Shown here piece after piece: positions 1-12,055 of a DNA stretch of 64,000 nt. Under the pieces are notes generated by a model. The model saw nothing but the letters and a program-made list of their open reading frames with translations, ran no database searches and was not told the DNA's origin. The DNA comes from Leptodactylus fallax (taxonomy: Eukaryota > Chordata > Amphibia > Anura > Leptodactylidae): positions 9,110,001-9,174,000 of the forward strand of contig CAMRHE010000012.1 in NCBI GenBank assembly GCA_947044405.1. Reading direction: 5' to 3'. The translations under genes were made by a program, and so were the position numbers. Position 1 is the first letter of the stretch; each line of letters starts with the position of its first letter.

Positions 1-2289
1 TGCTAGACCTGCCGTTCTTTCCATTCCTCTTCCAGAGAAAGTTAACACAATATATAATATGTATCCCAAGATGAGACCAAATGATCCTGCAAAAAATATA
101 TGCTATAAGCTAAAACCATTTTTTTTTAATAATGGAATTGTATCCTGTAATTTGATCAGGTGTCCTTTAACATATGATAAGTCTATGAACAAAGTGTATT
201 TACTTCATTTCCTATTCAACATTTACGGATGTACTGATTCAGAACATCCTAAAACAAATACCATATGTACAAAGGAGTTTAGCTACATTGTATGTTTATG
301 AAGCTTGTATGATTCGCATTGCATTCGGCTTTTAAATATCTTTATAGTAAATTGTAAAGCTACAGTCATGCGATTTCCATTATAGAAGTGCATTAGCACA
401 ATCCATGCATGCCTCAAGACGTTATGTGTGATTGTTACAAGTACATCCGAACATGTCTGACACTTCGAGTACACCAAGGATCCGTGACAGAGCTGAATGA
501 AAACTTTTTATTGGCAGGAGCAGTACAAACATATAAAATCTGCCAGCTGTCAAGGATGTACTATAAATGGTGATTTTGTTTCACTGGTTTAATGAATTAA
601 AGCAAGATTGAACCAAGTCCAATGATAGCATGTTTGGCCTTGCAAAGACAAAAATGAAAGAGTTGAGGATGTTTTCTTTGTTGGCAGTTGTTTTTAGTAA
701 AGTGTTGACTTTTAATAGTTTAAGGTTGGATAGTCTGGTGGTTAGATTTATGTTTGCATCCAATTCACACCATAGAGAAAATGATCAATCACTGAAGATG
801 TTTTGTTTTTCCAGACTGAAGAAGACTCCAAGAACACCTTGTACTACCCATTTCTGCTGGAAGACAGGAGATAAAATATTTGTCCATGCTAAATATTCCT
901 TTAGCGTGCATCACTTTAACATTCAGTACATGAATTCAGTCTCCTGCAGACACTATTCTTTCCTGGCATTTTCAATTTGCATCTCTCTAAAGTTAAACAG
1001 ACTTCCGTGGTGTGTGGGAATGTCTTTGAATACTAAGTGTTTCAGTCTGGATTTCCTGGATATTGAAGTGTATTTGGAAATGCATAATTAGAATTGTAAG
1101 CAATCTAATGTGCACGTAAAAAACTGCATGCATGACGAGCTTCAGTAAAGAAACTTACTTCCTGCCAGCAAAGTTCCAAAAGACTGAAATACAGCAAGAT
1201 CTGTTGGTCTGTCTACATGATAATGCTTTATTATGGCTATTTGTTATTGTTCTTGTTCTATGATCTTTACATATTATATCATGTATGATTCCACTGCTAG
1301 GCGTAGTCATTCATGTTATGTTTGTATCAGATTTTACTACTGTACTCAATGCTTACCTAGTAAATGTTGTAAATGACTGCAGTTTGTGAACAATTCTCCC
1401 CTTTTCCATGCCTACAAATATGCTAGTTTTGTTGGTTATAGTACTGAATTTCTACTCTGATCTGAACACAGAAAACAGGTTTACTGCTTAAAGTTAAAGG
1501 AACTGCAATTTTCACACAGAGTTCGGAAGCTTTTCCATTGGTATTTTCAACATTATTAATAAATTGGCTGTTGTGGCTGCCTAATTCCATCGATATCTGT
1601 GTCTGGCCCAGTTATTTCAAGTGGTGCGGTGTTGTCAACAAGGTAATACTGTTGTGGGGGAAAAAGGGGGGGAGGGGAAGGGCTACCCATGGCAGTTTCA
1701 AAATGCCATAAGCGGTATCCCAGTCAAGGAACTGCAATTTTGTCACAGCATTCGAAAGCTTTTCTTTATACTGTTACATTTTGGAACATGTCACCCCTGG
1801 ATATGGTAATGGCCGAAAGTCTGCCAAGCTTTAAAAAGGGTAAGATACTGCATCAGCCTTGTAAACCACAATATACAGGGCTACTGGTATTTATTTTGAT
1901 CCAGAGATCAGGAAAGTTTTTTACATTTTATGGTGAATTGGGTGTCTGCCATTGAAAAAGTAGATATTTCCTTTCTCTGGCTCAACTTGGGTTCATAGAT
2001 ATAAAACAATAGAACATGATGGATTTTTATGGTCATTCTTCTATACACTATGTAACCGTGTAATACCAATGTCACCTCCTACTAGTTTATGCAATTTTCA
2101 TTGTAGCTCAAACTATGGTTTCTGGATTATCTATACCTGCTATCAAAAAGGATACCATAAGGCTAACTTTTAACATACTTTGCTTCCACTATGTGACTGG
2201 GACTTGCAACGTCATCTATGACTGTAAATATTATTGGCATATATAGAATGATGACTGAACATATATGTGGAAATCTATGACCATATCGA
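1..2289. other. Gene-free AT-rich stretch
   Basis: No ORF here resembles a known protein family and codon-like structure is absent. A short imperfect direct repeat of about 45 bp lies near 1497 and 1729 (both share the words aaggaactgcaatttt and aagctttt). I see no element termini, so this is either unique intergenic or intronic sequence or an old unrecognised repeat. Confidence 0.6.
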
Positions 2290-2880
2290 GCTGGGTTCGA
2301 CCCAAATATTCCGAATTGTTTGGTTTTTACGAAACCAAACAAGTGGAGATTCGCCTGGGGCAAATTAAAATGGCCACCACATTATGAAGAGACCCCTGAG
2401 TATAATTTGGGGAGGGGAGATGACAAAAATTAAAAACATTAATACTCTCTTTTCATCGACTCATTGAGCCTCCTTGCAGTGCCTGATGTTCTCCTGTGAC
2501 GCCATGCAACCAGGGTCAGCACTGAGGCATGCTAAGTGTCAAGAAGTCACAGGAGAGCACAAGGCGTCACCGAGGAGGTGGTAGAGACAGAGTGCCAGAT
2601 GCCACGAGGAGGCCCAAAAGAGGTAAAGGATGGTGAATTTTTTACACCTTCTCTGGGGCTCCACCTATTATACTCTGGGGTTTGCAGAGTATAATGCCAC
2701 TTTTACTTTGACATAACTTCGGCTGTGTTTGCCTTAGAGCTACAAATTGGATACATTGGTTTCTAGTAGCCACTATGTCTTAAGCCATTTTAGACATTTA
2801 CCGAACTTGTTCAAACCAAAACAAATCTTGAACCAGAGCCAACCAAACCCGAAATAAATCCTGAGAGGTTCACCCATATG
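2290..2880. repeat. Interspersed repeat family A, copy 1
   Basis: The block shares an ordered series of words with 19450-19960: a start containing cccaaatattcc, a run near gatgacaaaaa, a central inverted section around agggtca, an attatactctgg hairpin zone and an end with gaaccagagcca and cctgagaggtt. Shorter related blocks occur at 28570-28880 and 31600-31960. No transposase is present. It behaves as a non-autonomous, partly palindromic DNA element; the superfamily is not determined. Confidence 0.5.
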
Positions 2881-3114
2881 TGACTATTATGGAGGCATCT
2901 GTGGTTGTTACATATGGGAACATTTGTGTTTATAACCGATTTCAGGTGGTGCTAGAATGTCACAATGACTAATAAGCCACTTGTCTCTTCTGTATTTTTG
3001 CTGCGCAGTACATGTGGTGGTGACCATTTTAGTTCACCCAAAACTAATCACCATTTGTTCAGTTTCATTAAAAAACTGAACAATTTGCAATATTTGAACC
3101 CAATCCGTTTTGCC

Positions 3115-3295
3115 CATCTCTGCTTCCATAATTGACATGCTTCGATTTACAGCATATTTTTTCGCAGTGTGTGGATGGGATTCGCTAGAATGCAGGGACT
3201 GTAAAACAGTGCATTTTTTTCTGCTGTGTTTCTTCTGCAGCCAAACAGTGGCATTTACGCAACATGGGGCCCCAGCCTTAAACAGAAAATTAAAG
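3115..3295. repeat. MITE family B, half copy
   Basis: The words attgacatgct, gtgtggatgggatt and a terminal catggggccccagcctta are shared with copies at 21412-21925, 24220-24505, 53335-53560 and 63130-63300. In complete copies the two halves fold back on each other; only one arm is left here. Non-coding. Confidence 0.5.
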
Positions 3296-4310
3296 CCTGA
3301 GATTACCTCTGAAATTACCTGAATCTGAATTACCTGACGTGTTCCTGCATTCTAATTTTAAGTTTTCTGGTAGTACAACCAAAGTATCCCTTATTTACAG
3401 ATACTGCATTTTGCATAATAATAATAATAAAAAAAAATGTATTTATATAGCGCCAACATATTCCGCAGCACTGTACAATTTGTAGGGTTGAAGTACTGAC
3501 AAAAAAAGATACATTACAAAGAAATATTCAATTCACACACTGGGACTGAGGGCCCTGCTCGCAAGAGTTTACAATCTATGAGGTAGAGGGGGTGACACAA
3601 GAGGTAGCAGGGGCGTCAACAGACGTAGCATTGCTTGTACAATGGTTAGACAATTTTGTAATAGAGGTTACTGTCATTACACATATATAAGCTGTATGAG
3701 CCGTCACCAGTCGTGTCCTTTAACGTACAGATGGTGCCTAGACATATAAAGCTAGTCTGATATGGCATCATATCCTGTGAGGTAATGTTGGAGCACCAAA
3801 AGAGGAGGGTACATTTTAGGGATTCTAACTACAGAAGGGTTTACATTAGGAGTTGTGATAGGCCTGTCTGAAAAGATATGTCTTTAGTTTACGCTTGAAG
3901 TTGTGTAAATTGGGGGTTAATCTAATAGTTAGTATAGTGGTGCAACTCGGAAGAAGTCTTGTATACGAGCATTCTGATAATAGAGGATGTTAGTCTTAGG
4001 TCATTGAGTGAACGGAGAGTACGGGTTGGGTGATAGACAGAGATGAGGGAGGAAATGTAGGGAGGTGAAGCATTATGGAGAGCCTTGTAAATGAGGGTGA
4101 TAAGTTTATATTGTATTCTGTATTGAATAGGCAGCCAATGTAGTGACCGGCACAGACCGGAGGCCTCGCTGTAGCGTCTAGACTGATAGATGAGCCTGGT
4201 CGCCGCATTCAGAATAGATTGTAGAGAGGAGAGTTTAGTAAGGGGAAGACCAATTAGTAAGGAGTTACATTAGTCAAGGCAAGAGTGAATCAGGGCAACA
4301 ATAAGTGTCT

Positions 4311-5639
4311 TTAGTGTATTTGTGGTAAGGAAAGGGCGGATTCTGGAGATGTTTTTGAGGTGGAGATGACATGAGCATGGGAGTGATTGGGTATGGGGGG
4401 GGTGAAGGAAAGGTCTGCGTCAAACAAAACCCCGAGGCAGCGGGCATACTGCCTAGGAGTTATGGTAAGCCCAGAGACTGCAATGGAGATATCAGGGACA
4501 GATCTATTAGATGGTGGAAACAGCAGTAGTTCAGTCTTTGAGAGATTCAGTTTCAGATAGAGCGAAGACATGATATTTGAGACAGCAGAGAGACAGTCAC
4601 TGGTGTTCTGTATTAGTGCAGGGGTGATTTCACGGGATGACGTATATAATTGTGTGTCATCAGCATAAAGATGGTACCGGAAGCCAAATCTAGTGATGGT
4701 TTGTCCAATGGGGGTTGTGTAGAGGGAGAAGAGAAGGGGACCTAGGACTGAGCCCTGAGGAACCCCAACGGCAAGGGGAAGAGGGGAAGAAACAGAGCCT
4801 GAAAATGATACACAGAAAGTGCGGTCAGAGAGATAAGAAGAGAACCAGGAGAGAGCGGTGTCCGTGAGGCCAACAGAACGGAGCATAGTGAGGAGGAGTT
4901 GATGGTGAACAGTGTCAAATGTTGCTGAGAGATCTAGAAGAATAAGAAGAGCGTAGTCACCTTTGGATTTAGCCATCAGGAGATCATTGGAGACTTTTGT
5001 GAGGGCCGTTTCAGTAGAGTGCAGAGTGTGGAAGCCAGATTGTAAGGGGTCAAGAAGAGAGTTAGCAGAAAGATAGCGGATTAAACAAGAATAGACTAAG
5101 CGTTCCAAAATTTTGGAGATAAAAGGGAGGTTAGAGACAGGTCGATAGCTAGCAGCACAGGACGGGTCAAGGGAGGATTTCTTCAGTAGTGGGATTATGA
5201 CAGCATATTTGAAAGAGGATGGGAAAATTGCAGAAGAGAGAGAGAGGTTAAATATTTTAGTAAGGTAAGTCGTGACAGCAGGAGACAGAGACTGGAGAAG
5301 GTGTGCGGGGAAAGGGTCAATACTACAGGTCGTAGGGCGAGAAGAAGAAAGTAGCTGAGATACTTCCTCCTCTGTAACAGGTTCAAAAGATGAGAATGAA
5401 CAGTCTGAAGTGCGGCTGGAGAGGGGGTCAGTGCCACCTGGTGATTGGGAAGTCGTTTCCTGACGGATCTTATCAATTTTATCATGGAAATAAGTGGCCA
5501 GGTCATCTGCGCTAAGGTCTGTGAGTAAGGAGTGAAAAGTTTCAAATAGCCTTTTAGGGTTACAGGAGAGAAAAGAGATGAGAGCAGTGAAATAGGCTTG
5601 TTTGGCTAGGTGAAGGGCAGAATTATAGGTTTTAAGCAT
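4311..5639 (-). pseudogene. L2 reverse transcriptase segment
   Basis: This 442-residue open segment is the RT of the L2 element. It has the block [19 protein letters not shown], the first catalytic aspartate in [27 protein letters not shown], and the catalytic YADDTQLY around residue 325 (plus-strand 4653-4667). The distal part [14 protein letters not shown] precedes [18 protein letters not shown], after which the frame shifts before the usual C-terminus is complete. The enzyme would copy LINE RNA at a nicked target. Upstream, the link to the endonuclease runs through other frames (5606-6287), so the ORF is broken. Family call is firm; activity is excluded by the breaks. Confidence 0.85.
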
Positions 5640-5876
5640 AAATTTAAAGTGGAGGAAGTTTGCAGGTGAACGTGATTTTCTCCACAGATGTTAAACACAC
5701 CTAGAGCACTGCTGAAGAAAACGTGTCTGTGGAGTGTGCCAAGGTTGCTGCCTCCTGCGTCTAACTTTTCGAGTGAAGGGGGGAGCCACCTCATCCAATG
5801 CACTCTTAAGGGTTTCATTATAGTGACTGGTGGCCAGATTGGGACAGGAGAGCGAAGAGATGAGGGACAGAGAGGA

Positions 5877-6949
5877 CTATAGAGTATCTGAGAGGTGCTG
5901 GGTGTTAATAGCACGTAAATTCCTATATGTATGATGACTATATGTGTCCTGTGAAGGAGAGAAAACACTGACGGTGAGAGACAGAAGGTTATGATCAGAG
6001 AGTGGCAGAGAAGAGTTAGTAAATTTAGAAACTGTGAGGAGTCGATAGAAGACAAGATCAATGGTGTTGCCATCTACATGTGTGGCGGAAGAGGAAAGTT
6101 GTGAAAGACCAAAAGACGTGGTTATTGAGAGAAACTGTGAGGCAGCTGGGGAGATAGGGGTGTCAGTGGGGATGTTAAAGTCACCCATGATGAGGGTAGG
6201 AATTTCACTGGATAAAAAGAGGGGACGCCAAGAAGCAAAGTGATCCAGAAATTGGTAGGGTGAGCCGGGTGGACGGTAGCTACACATAAGGAGAGTGGGT
6301 GGAAAAGTCTGATAGCATGCACTTCAAATGAGGGGAATGTGAGTGAGGATACCGGTGGGATGGCCTGAAAATTGCACTGCGGTGACAGAAGTAACCCTAC
6401 CCCTCCACCCTTCCAGTTGTCAGGCCTAGAGGTGTGTGAGAATTGTAGACCACCATGAGACAGAGCAGCAGGGGAGTCCGTATCAGACTGCTGGATCCAG
6501 GTTACAGTAAGGACAAGCATGTAGAGAGAGTTACTGAGGAATAACTTATTAATATAGTCTAGTTTGTTACACACTGAGCGGGCGTTCCAGAGAGAACAGT
6601 TAAAAGAGACAGGAGAAAGATAAGGAGAGGGAACACGGTAAATATTGATTAGGTTTGTAGGATTCCTGTGAGCGTAGGAAGAGGAAAAATTAGGGAAAGA
6701 AGGAGGGCCAGGGTTTGGAGAGATGTCCACAGCAGCTAGGAGGAGCAAAATGGACAGACAGAAGGTGGACCGGTGATTTATGTGGATGTTTATGTTTGGT
6801 TTCACTGCTAAAAGCAGTATAGGGATTAGGGTGGTTAAAGAGAGTAAAAAGTGTGTGAGAGCTGTACATGGGAAAAGGCAGAAGAGAAGGACTGATATGG
6901 ATAGTGTGCACTGGTGGTAGAGATGGAGGGGAGTTCTGCAGGAAGACAA
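5877..6949 (-). pseudogene. L2 N-terminus and APE endonuclease, frameshifted
   Basis: Two overlapping frames together cover the endonuclease. The upstream frame (6122-6949) starts with about 70 hydrophobic, Leu-rich residues, then DISPNPGP (residues 75-82) and the endonuclease start SLWNARSVCNKLDYIN near residue 119. The expected catalytic TETW reads TVTW, replacing the metal-binding Glu with Val. The second frame (5877-6287) carries the MGDFN motif and the late SDHNLLSL motif. An APE endonuclease nicks target DNA for target-primed reverse transcription; here both the frameshift near 6200-6280 and the Glu loss make it non-functional. Confidence 0.8.
6704..6727 (-). other. 2A-like motif in the L2 leader
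   Basis: The translation reads DISPNPGP directly after a Leu-rich stretch. Viral and retrotransposon 2A sequences end in D-(V/I)-E-x-N-P-G-P, where the ribosome skips the last Gly-Pro bond. The core NPGP and the Asp-Ile are kept, but the Glu position is Ser. 2A-like sequences are known at the N-terminus of some L2/CR1-group LINE ORFs. Function in this copy is inferred only. Confidence 0.55.
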
Positions 6950-6960
6950 TTGCTAACATA

Positions 6961-7412
6961 GTAAGCGACAGTGCAGCTCTTTCATATCATGTGTTAAAGC
7001 TTGTTGTTTTGGTTTTAAGTTTACCTGGTGATCTTCCATGGTTTGCCTATCTTGTGCCCTGTCTAAATGCCATGTGTGAGTGTACTTTGGTTAATCTGCA
7101 CTTCGGTTAAGATGAATTCTGCATTAGCAAATGCCCCCCTGAATTGGAAATGCTTTCCCCATAAGCTGTATCTACTTATATAGGGATGCAGAGCTTCATA
7201 ACTAGCACTAATTTAAGTCGTTAACCAATTAATCAACAAACTATGACACATGAGGAGACTGGCCTATGTAGTTACAAATACACTGACCAGGGAACTACCA
7301 TAAAATCACTGAGCATCAAAATACTGACACTAGTACAGATAAGGACACATGGGATTGCAAAAAATACAGCCTGGATGAAATTCTAGGATAGGGGTCAGTG
7401 AACAGCCATGTA
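6961..7412. other. No gene seen
   Basis: AT-rich sequence between the L2 5' end and the 68-bp tandem repeat. No family similarity recognised. Confidence 0.6.
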
Positions 7413-7630
7413 GAGATGGGTTCAAGAGGATATGTACCATTCAAAGTTGCAGGATGAGCTGAAGGTAGACACAGCAAGCAGAGATGGGTTGAAGAGAATA
7501 TGTACCATTCAAAGTTGCAGGATGAGCTGAAGGTAGACACAGCAAGCAGAGATGGGTTGAAGAGAATATGTACAATTCAAAGTTGCAGGATGAGCTGAAG
7601 GTAGACACAGCAAGCAGAGATGGGTTGATG
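7413..7630. repeat. 68-bp tandem repeat, 3.2 units
   Basis: Units start at 7413, 7481 and 7549, with a partial fourth at 7617, each beginning gagatgggtt and ending cacagcaagca. Units 2 and 3 differ by one base (tgtaccatt against tgtacaatt); unit 1 has a few more changes. The homogeneity suggests recent duplication. There are no spacers, so this is not CRISPR-like. Confidence 0.95.
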
Positions 7631-8534
7631 GGTTATCACAATTGATAAAGCTCTTGATATTTTACATTTTACCATTCTTTACCATATCATTACTGATAGC
7701 TTTTGTCTTTTTGGCAGCATGTGCATCTATGATAGCCACTACAGTAAAAGCTTTTCACAGACAGCCATATATTAGGTGCATGTTCATATCTGACCACACT
7801 GGGGGTTTGCTTTTGGAAAAACTGCAACCGTCCTGCAATAGGTTACACAGAACATCATCCTGTAATATTGGTAGGTGGTTTTTGATGATGCCTGCAATTT
7901 TATGATATTCATAGCTATACGTAGTCACAAAGGACTGGAACATAGCGACCACAACCAGAAAAAACAGTGTGGAGGGCAGAAGATGCTGGCAATGCATAGG
8001 AAGATGGCACAGCAAAAATACAAACACAAAGATCAAGAATCTCAAAAATGCCTTATCTATACAGTGGATCAGGAACTTTCAACTGTTTAACCATAAACAA
8101 GTGATTGAAACTAATCGAAAAGAGGTAATGCAAGTATGACCATAGTTTCAGCCTATGGACAAAATATTCTGCAGTACACATACCCCTGAGTGTGTACACC
8201 ACTTACGAGCCAATTCCCCCCCCACCCCTCCACCAAGGATGAACACCAGCACACTGAGCATTTCCATAAGAACTGATGGAGGTGTTCATTGCAGTTACAA
8301 GTGCCCTGAGGAGTGAATGGTAAGCTGAGTTCAGCACTCAACACTCTGCTCCCCACTTCCTCTCTGCTCCCAAGTGCAGATATCACAGCAGAGAGGAAGT
8401 GATAAGGAGAGTGATGAGAACTGAACATAGCTGATGGAAGCTCTCAATTTTTTAAGGTAAGGATAGTGCCCATGGATGTTCAGAGGAAGCATGAAACAGA
8501 GTGGTAAGTAATCTGACTCGCATCTTTATCATTA
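7631..8534. other. No gene seen
   Basis: Short chance ORFs only. A C-rich patch (8214-8235) and an A/G-rich zone (8385-8470) stand out in composition but match nothing recognised. Confidence 0.55.
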
Positions 8535-8805
8535 TTAAGTGTGGGGGCACTGTGGGGACCATCATGTTATATATTATATGTGGGGGTACTGTGGGGGCCA
8601 TTATATGTTCAGACAGGGTGGAGACCCTTATAGTATATGTGAAAGTGATTATATTACATGAGGGGCAATGTGGGGACCATTATTCAGTATGTGGAGACAG
8701 TGTGGGGACACTGTAGAGGTCATTATATTACATGTGGAGCACTGTGAGGGGTCATTATATTACAGTGGGCAGTGTAGGGCTATTATATTATATGTGGGGA
8801 TTTTC
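8535..8805. repeat. Degenerate GT-rich minisatellite, about 36-40 bp
   Basis: About seven imperfect units of the type (a)tgtgggg-actgtgggg-ccattatatt follow one another with indels. Similar degenerate minisatellites with words such as actgtg and ggggcc occur at 28950-29235 and 31130-31585, suggesting a shared ancestral module that tends to amplify. Confidence 0.7.
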
Positions 8806-9212
8806 ACACAAGGAGGTACTTCACTTGAAAACGTTGAGAAACATTGATTTATACAACTTGGCAGGGTTATCATCCAATCACAAAGTAGACAAAATAACAA
8901 AGCACCTGACTTTGCTTTATGATATGATTAAATACTTTCTTGCACAAAAGTGGAAAAGGAAAACTTCTTTTAGTGCCACTTTTTGGAAGGTAGCTTCCTA
9001 TAAATTTATGCCTAATTTTCAAGAAGTCTAATGGCATGACCTGGGATTAAATCAAAATGATATTTTCTAAAATCAGAAGAGAGACCGATCTGCAGCCAGC
9101 TATCTCAAAGTTATTGCCCCTCATCAGTGCAAAGTAGAGTACTGGTTAGCTATGGTCTAAAAGTGCAAAAGTGGTCTGCAAAGGCAGTCCGTGGCAGTCT
9201 CCACAAACCTAA

Positions 9213-9400
9213 CCATATTTAAATTTCTAGAAAATTAAAAGTTAGATATTTTTGCAAATATAAATAATTGAAAATTTTGCAAAGTTTTAAAAATTTTCTC
9301 CAACCATCTTAGCGGTGACAGTCTGTTGGATTGATAGGTTGCTAATGGATACGACCATAAATGCAGGAATTTCATTAGTCTGAAACTTGTCAGAAATTAC
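9213..9400. repeat. MITE family F, partial copy
   Basis: The order atatttttgcaaatataa, attttgcaaag, accatcttagcggtgacag, gttgctaatggatacgacca matches the left arm of the complete TTAA-flanked MITE at 58836-59331. The right arm is missing or diverged. Non-coding. Confidence 0.7.
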
Positions 9401-10712
9401 CTTCCATGAGCACTGATCTATGAGCATTCCTGCTTTGCTCTTCTTGCAACAACAAAAATATGGTAACACTGTGGGAGTAATTTAAAAAACTGAAAGAAAA
9501 ACTGAAAAAAAAATTAAAGCTGTCTTGTGATTGGTTGCTATGAACAAAGACTGTCTGTTTTCTAGTCTTCATAAATCAGTCACATTGCGGTCTAATATTG
9601 TGTTTTCTAAACAATAAAGAACAATAGTGATAAAATAATAATCATTGTGTCAGTTTATCAATATTCCTAAGTGTCAGAAAGATCTGCCTGTATGCTAAAT
9701 CTGGTACAATACAGAAATGGTCTGTATTCTCCAATAAAAGCAAGTCTGAGAAGAGCTTGTTACCTTCCTTTTCACTGGAAACCATCCAGTTTAAATAATT
9801 CCAGAGATATTTTCAAAGGTTCAACATTTTCATTTATATTTGAGCATTTTCCCTTCATCAAACCACTGTTTGCAAATTTTGCCATGGTTTCCTTTTTCTG
9901 TGCCACAGACTATTGCTGAAAAGATCCTGTTCTTGTATAAATAGCAATAGGTCAAAAAATTAGGGACTTGATGGAAAGTAGTCATTTAAGCTATGTGTTT
10001 TTTGGCTTTGGATTGTTACAAAGTGTATAATCTGTATAAATGTTAGCTTTCTTAGTAAATATAACCTCTGGTCAGGCAAAAACAGGGGAACGCTGGAAAC
10101 CTGGAAACTGTTTAATAGCATTTCAAAAAAACATCTTTTGTTTTCGCCATAAAAGCAAAATATATAAATAATTTCTATAAAATCCATTCTTAGAATGTAA
10201 TCTTTCCTTAAAATGGTGTGCAGATGTGCTGCAAATCTGCCAGCAATTGGAAGCCAATTTTACTTCTATACAAGGGTTGAGTCTGGTTGCATTTGTAACG
10301 TACTGAGAATATTTTGCTTAGAATTCCAGTTTTCAAGTCTTTTGAGACATTATATAACATGTCTGGGATTCCTGCTTTGTAAGTGTTTTGCTTTGTGTCA
10401 AGTGATAAGGGACAGTCAAGTATGCTTAGGCGTAGAACTCAGTCAATATTATTACTTTTGAAAGAACCTATATGCCACTACTGCCAGGACTGCCTAGAGG
10501 ACTGAAGTGATACTTGTAATACAAGGTGAGACAACCCCTCAACTGCTTTGGGGCCCAGGAATCTGCTTATAGATTCTTCTCTTCACAGACACCTTAATGT
10601 CACCAAGCAGCAAGAACTAGCATGAGTTTTACTTCTATCAAAAGAATGACAATGTTGTTCTGCCTCTGTAAATGGAAACTACATTTTAGTGTAACTTCGC
10701 ATTACCACTTCT
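9401..10712. other. No gene seen
   Basis: AT-rich, no recognisable protein or RNA gene. Only short chance ORFs are present, the longest about 80 codons, without family motifs. Confidence 0.55.
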
Positions 10713-10724
10713 AAAAGATCTATC

Positions 10725-10773
<49 letters not shown>

Positions 10774-10785
10774 GTCTATCTATCA
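10713..10785. repeat. (TATC)n microsatellite
   Basis: About 17 tetranucleotide units, nearly uninterrupted, with single-base variants (tatt, tgtc). Likely length-polymorphic. Confidence 0.97.
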
Positions 10786-10828
10786 TAAACACCAGTTACA
10801 CACGTACTACAACAATTAACCGTTACCT

Positions 10829-10985
10829 TAAAGGGATTTTCCCAATACATAACCACATTTAAATTCATAGAGAATTAAGTTTAACATTTTTACTAAATAA
10901 TTAATCATTTTGAAGAGTTTTAAAGGTTTTCTCTTACCATCTTAGTGGTGACAGTCTTTTGGTGTCATAGGATGTCATTGGATCC
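10829..10985. repeat. MITE family F, partial copy
   Basis: Begins ccttaaagggattttccc and continues with ttttaaaggttttctctt and accatcttagtggtgacag, the same order as in the intact copy at 58836. The TTAAAGGG start fits a decayed TTAA junction at its left end; the right arm is absent. Confidence 0.65.
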
Positions 10986-12055
10986 CTGTTAAGAGATGCA
11001 CATACACTCAATTATCCACATGATATAAAAGAAAATGGGATTTATAAAACTTCTTCCATTGCTACATAGTCCAATTCTGCCCATAGAGGATAACTTTTGG
11101 CAATGAAAATGCATTATGACCAGGTAAGGGCTGCAAAACTCCATACACAACAAGCTATAATGCACTGTTTGTTCTGACAACTTTCTATCATAGTCAGTAT
11201 TACCTTTTTAGCAATTTGTGCTACAGTAGCTCTTCTGTGAGATTTAACTTGACAGGTTTTTCTTTGAAATTCCATACACATCAATAAATGTTGGATGCCC
11301 ATCATCCCGTTGCTGCTTTACTGGTTGTTTACTGGTTGTTCTTCAGATCACTTTTGGTAGGTATTAACCAATTCCTACCTGGAACACCCTACAACAGATG
11401 TAGTGACCCAGTCATCTAGCCATCACAATTTGGCTCTTGTCAAAGTTGCTCAGATCCGTATGCTTAGCTACAGCTCAGATAGGTTTGTTATTAAATTCTA
11501 AAGGTTTATTTAGCCCCTTCCCACCGCTGGAATTTTTGGATTTCAGTTTTTGACTCTCTGACATACAAATCAATGGCAGACAAGCGGCGATCTCTGGCAA
11601 AATGGCAGCGCCCAGGCACTGACCACAGGCATTAGCTCCAAGTCTCTGCCTCCTGAGTGGCAGCCATATTTGAATATCCGACATGTCGGGAAGGGGTTAA
11701 ACAATTCTATTATGGTAACTATCAGCTTCCAAGACATTGGCTTGGTAATCATAAGTTTATTATATCAGACAATTTCCCTAAAATAAAAATAAAAACTAAT
11801 CAGTGTATGTGTATGTACAGTACATTTGGTAAAAGCTTATTTTATCAAGGCTTTTATGGGTTGGTTAATTTTACAGACTTTCGTATCTTTCCTACTGGCT
11901 CAATATTTGCATAGAGATTTCTCTTGTAATTAGAATTATAGGAAGCAAAAACTTTACTACAGATGCCATACTGACAAGGTACATCTTCAGACAATCAAAT
12001 GTGGGTTGTAACAAGCCCAACTGTGGATTATATTATATTATTTTATTTATCTTAC
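10986..12055. other. No gene seen
   Basis: No element termini or protein similarity recognised. Chance ORFs overlap each other on both strands. Confidence 0.5.

Larger units (their letters stand above)
3415..6960 (-). mobile_element. L2-clade LINE, near full length, decayed
   Basis: Read on the minus strand, the order is a hydrophobic leader, a 2A-like motif, an APE-type endonuclease, a reverse transcriptase with YADDTQLY, a 3' UTR and an ATT microsatellite tail (3415-3437). The YADDTQLY motif, the [12 protein letters not shown] block and the microsatellite tail in place of poly(A) are L2 characters. The terminal words gctgcggaatatgttggcgc and tatataaat recur at the end of the copy at 33735-36056 and in the SINE at 12056. 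Reading frames are broken, so it cannot be autonomous. No clear target duplication was seen. Confidence 0.85.

Noticed and set aside
630..1091. 153-residue plus-strand ORF
   Set aside because: No family motif, biased AT codons and no splice or promoter context; a chance ORF.
5606..6073. 155-residue minus-strand ORF as a separate gene
   Set aside because: It is an off-frame or linker segment of the decayed L2 element.
7413..7630. Possible CRISPR array (68-bp period)
   Set aside because: The whole 68-bp unit repeats, including the part that would be the spacer.
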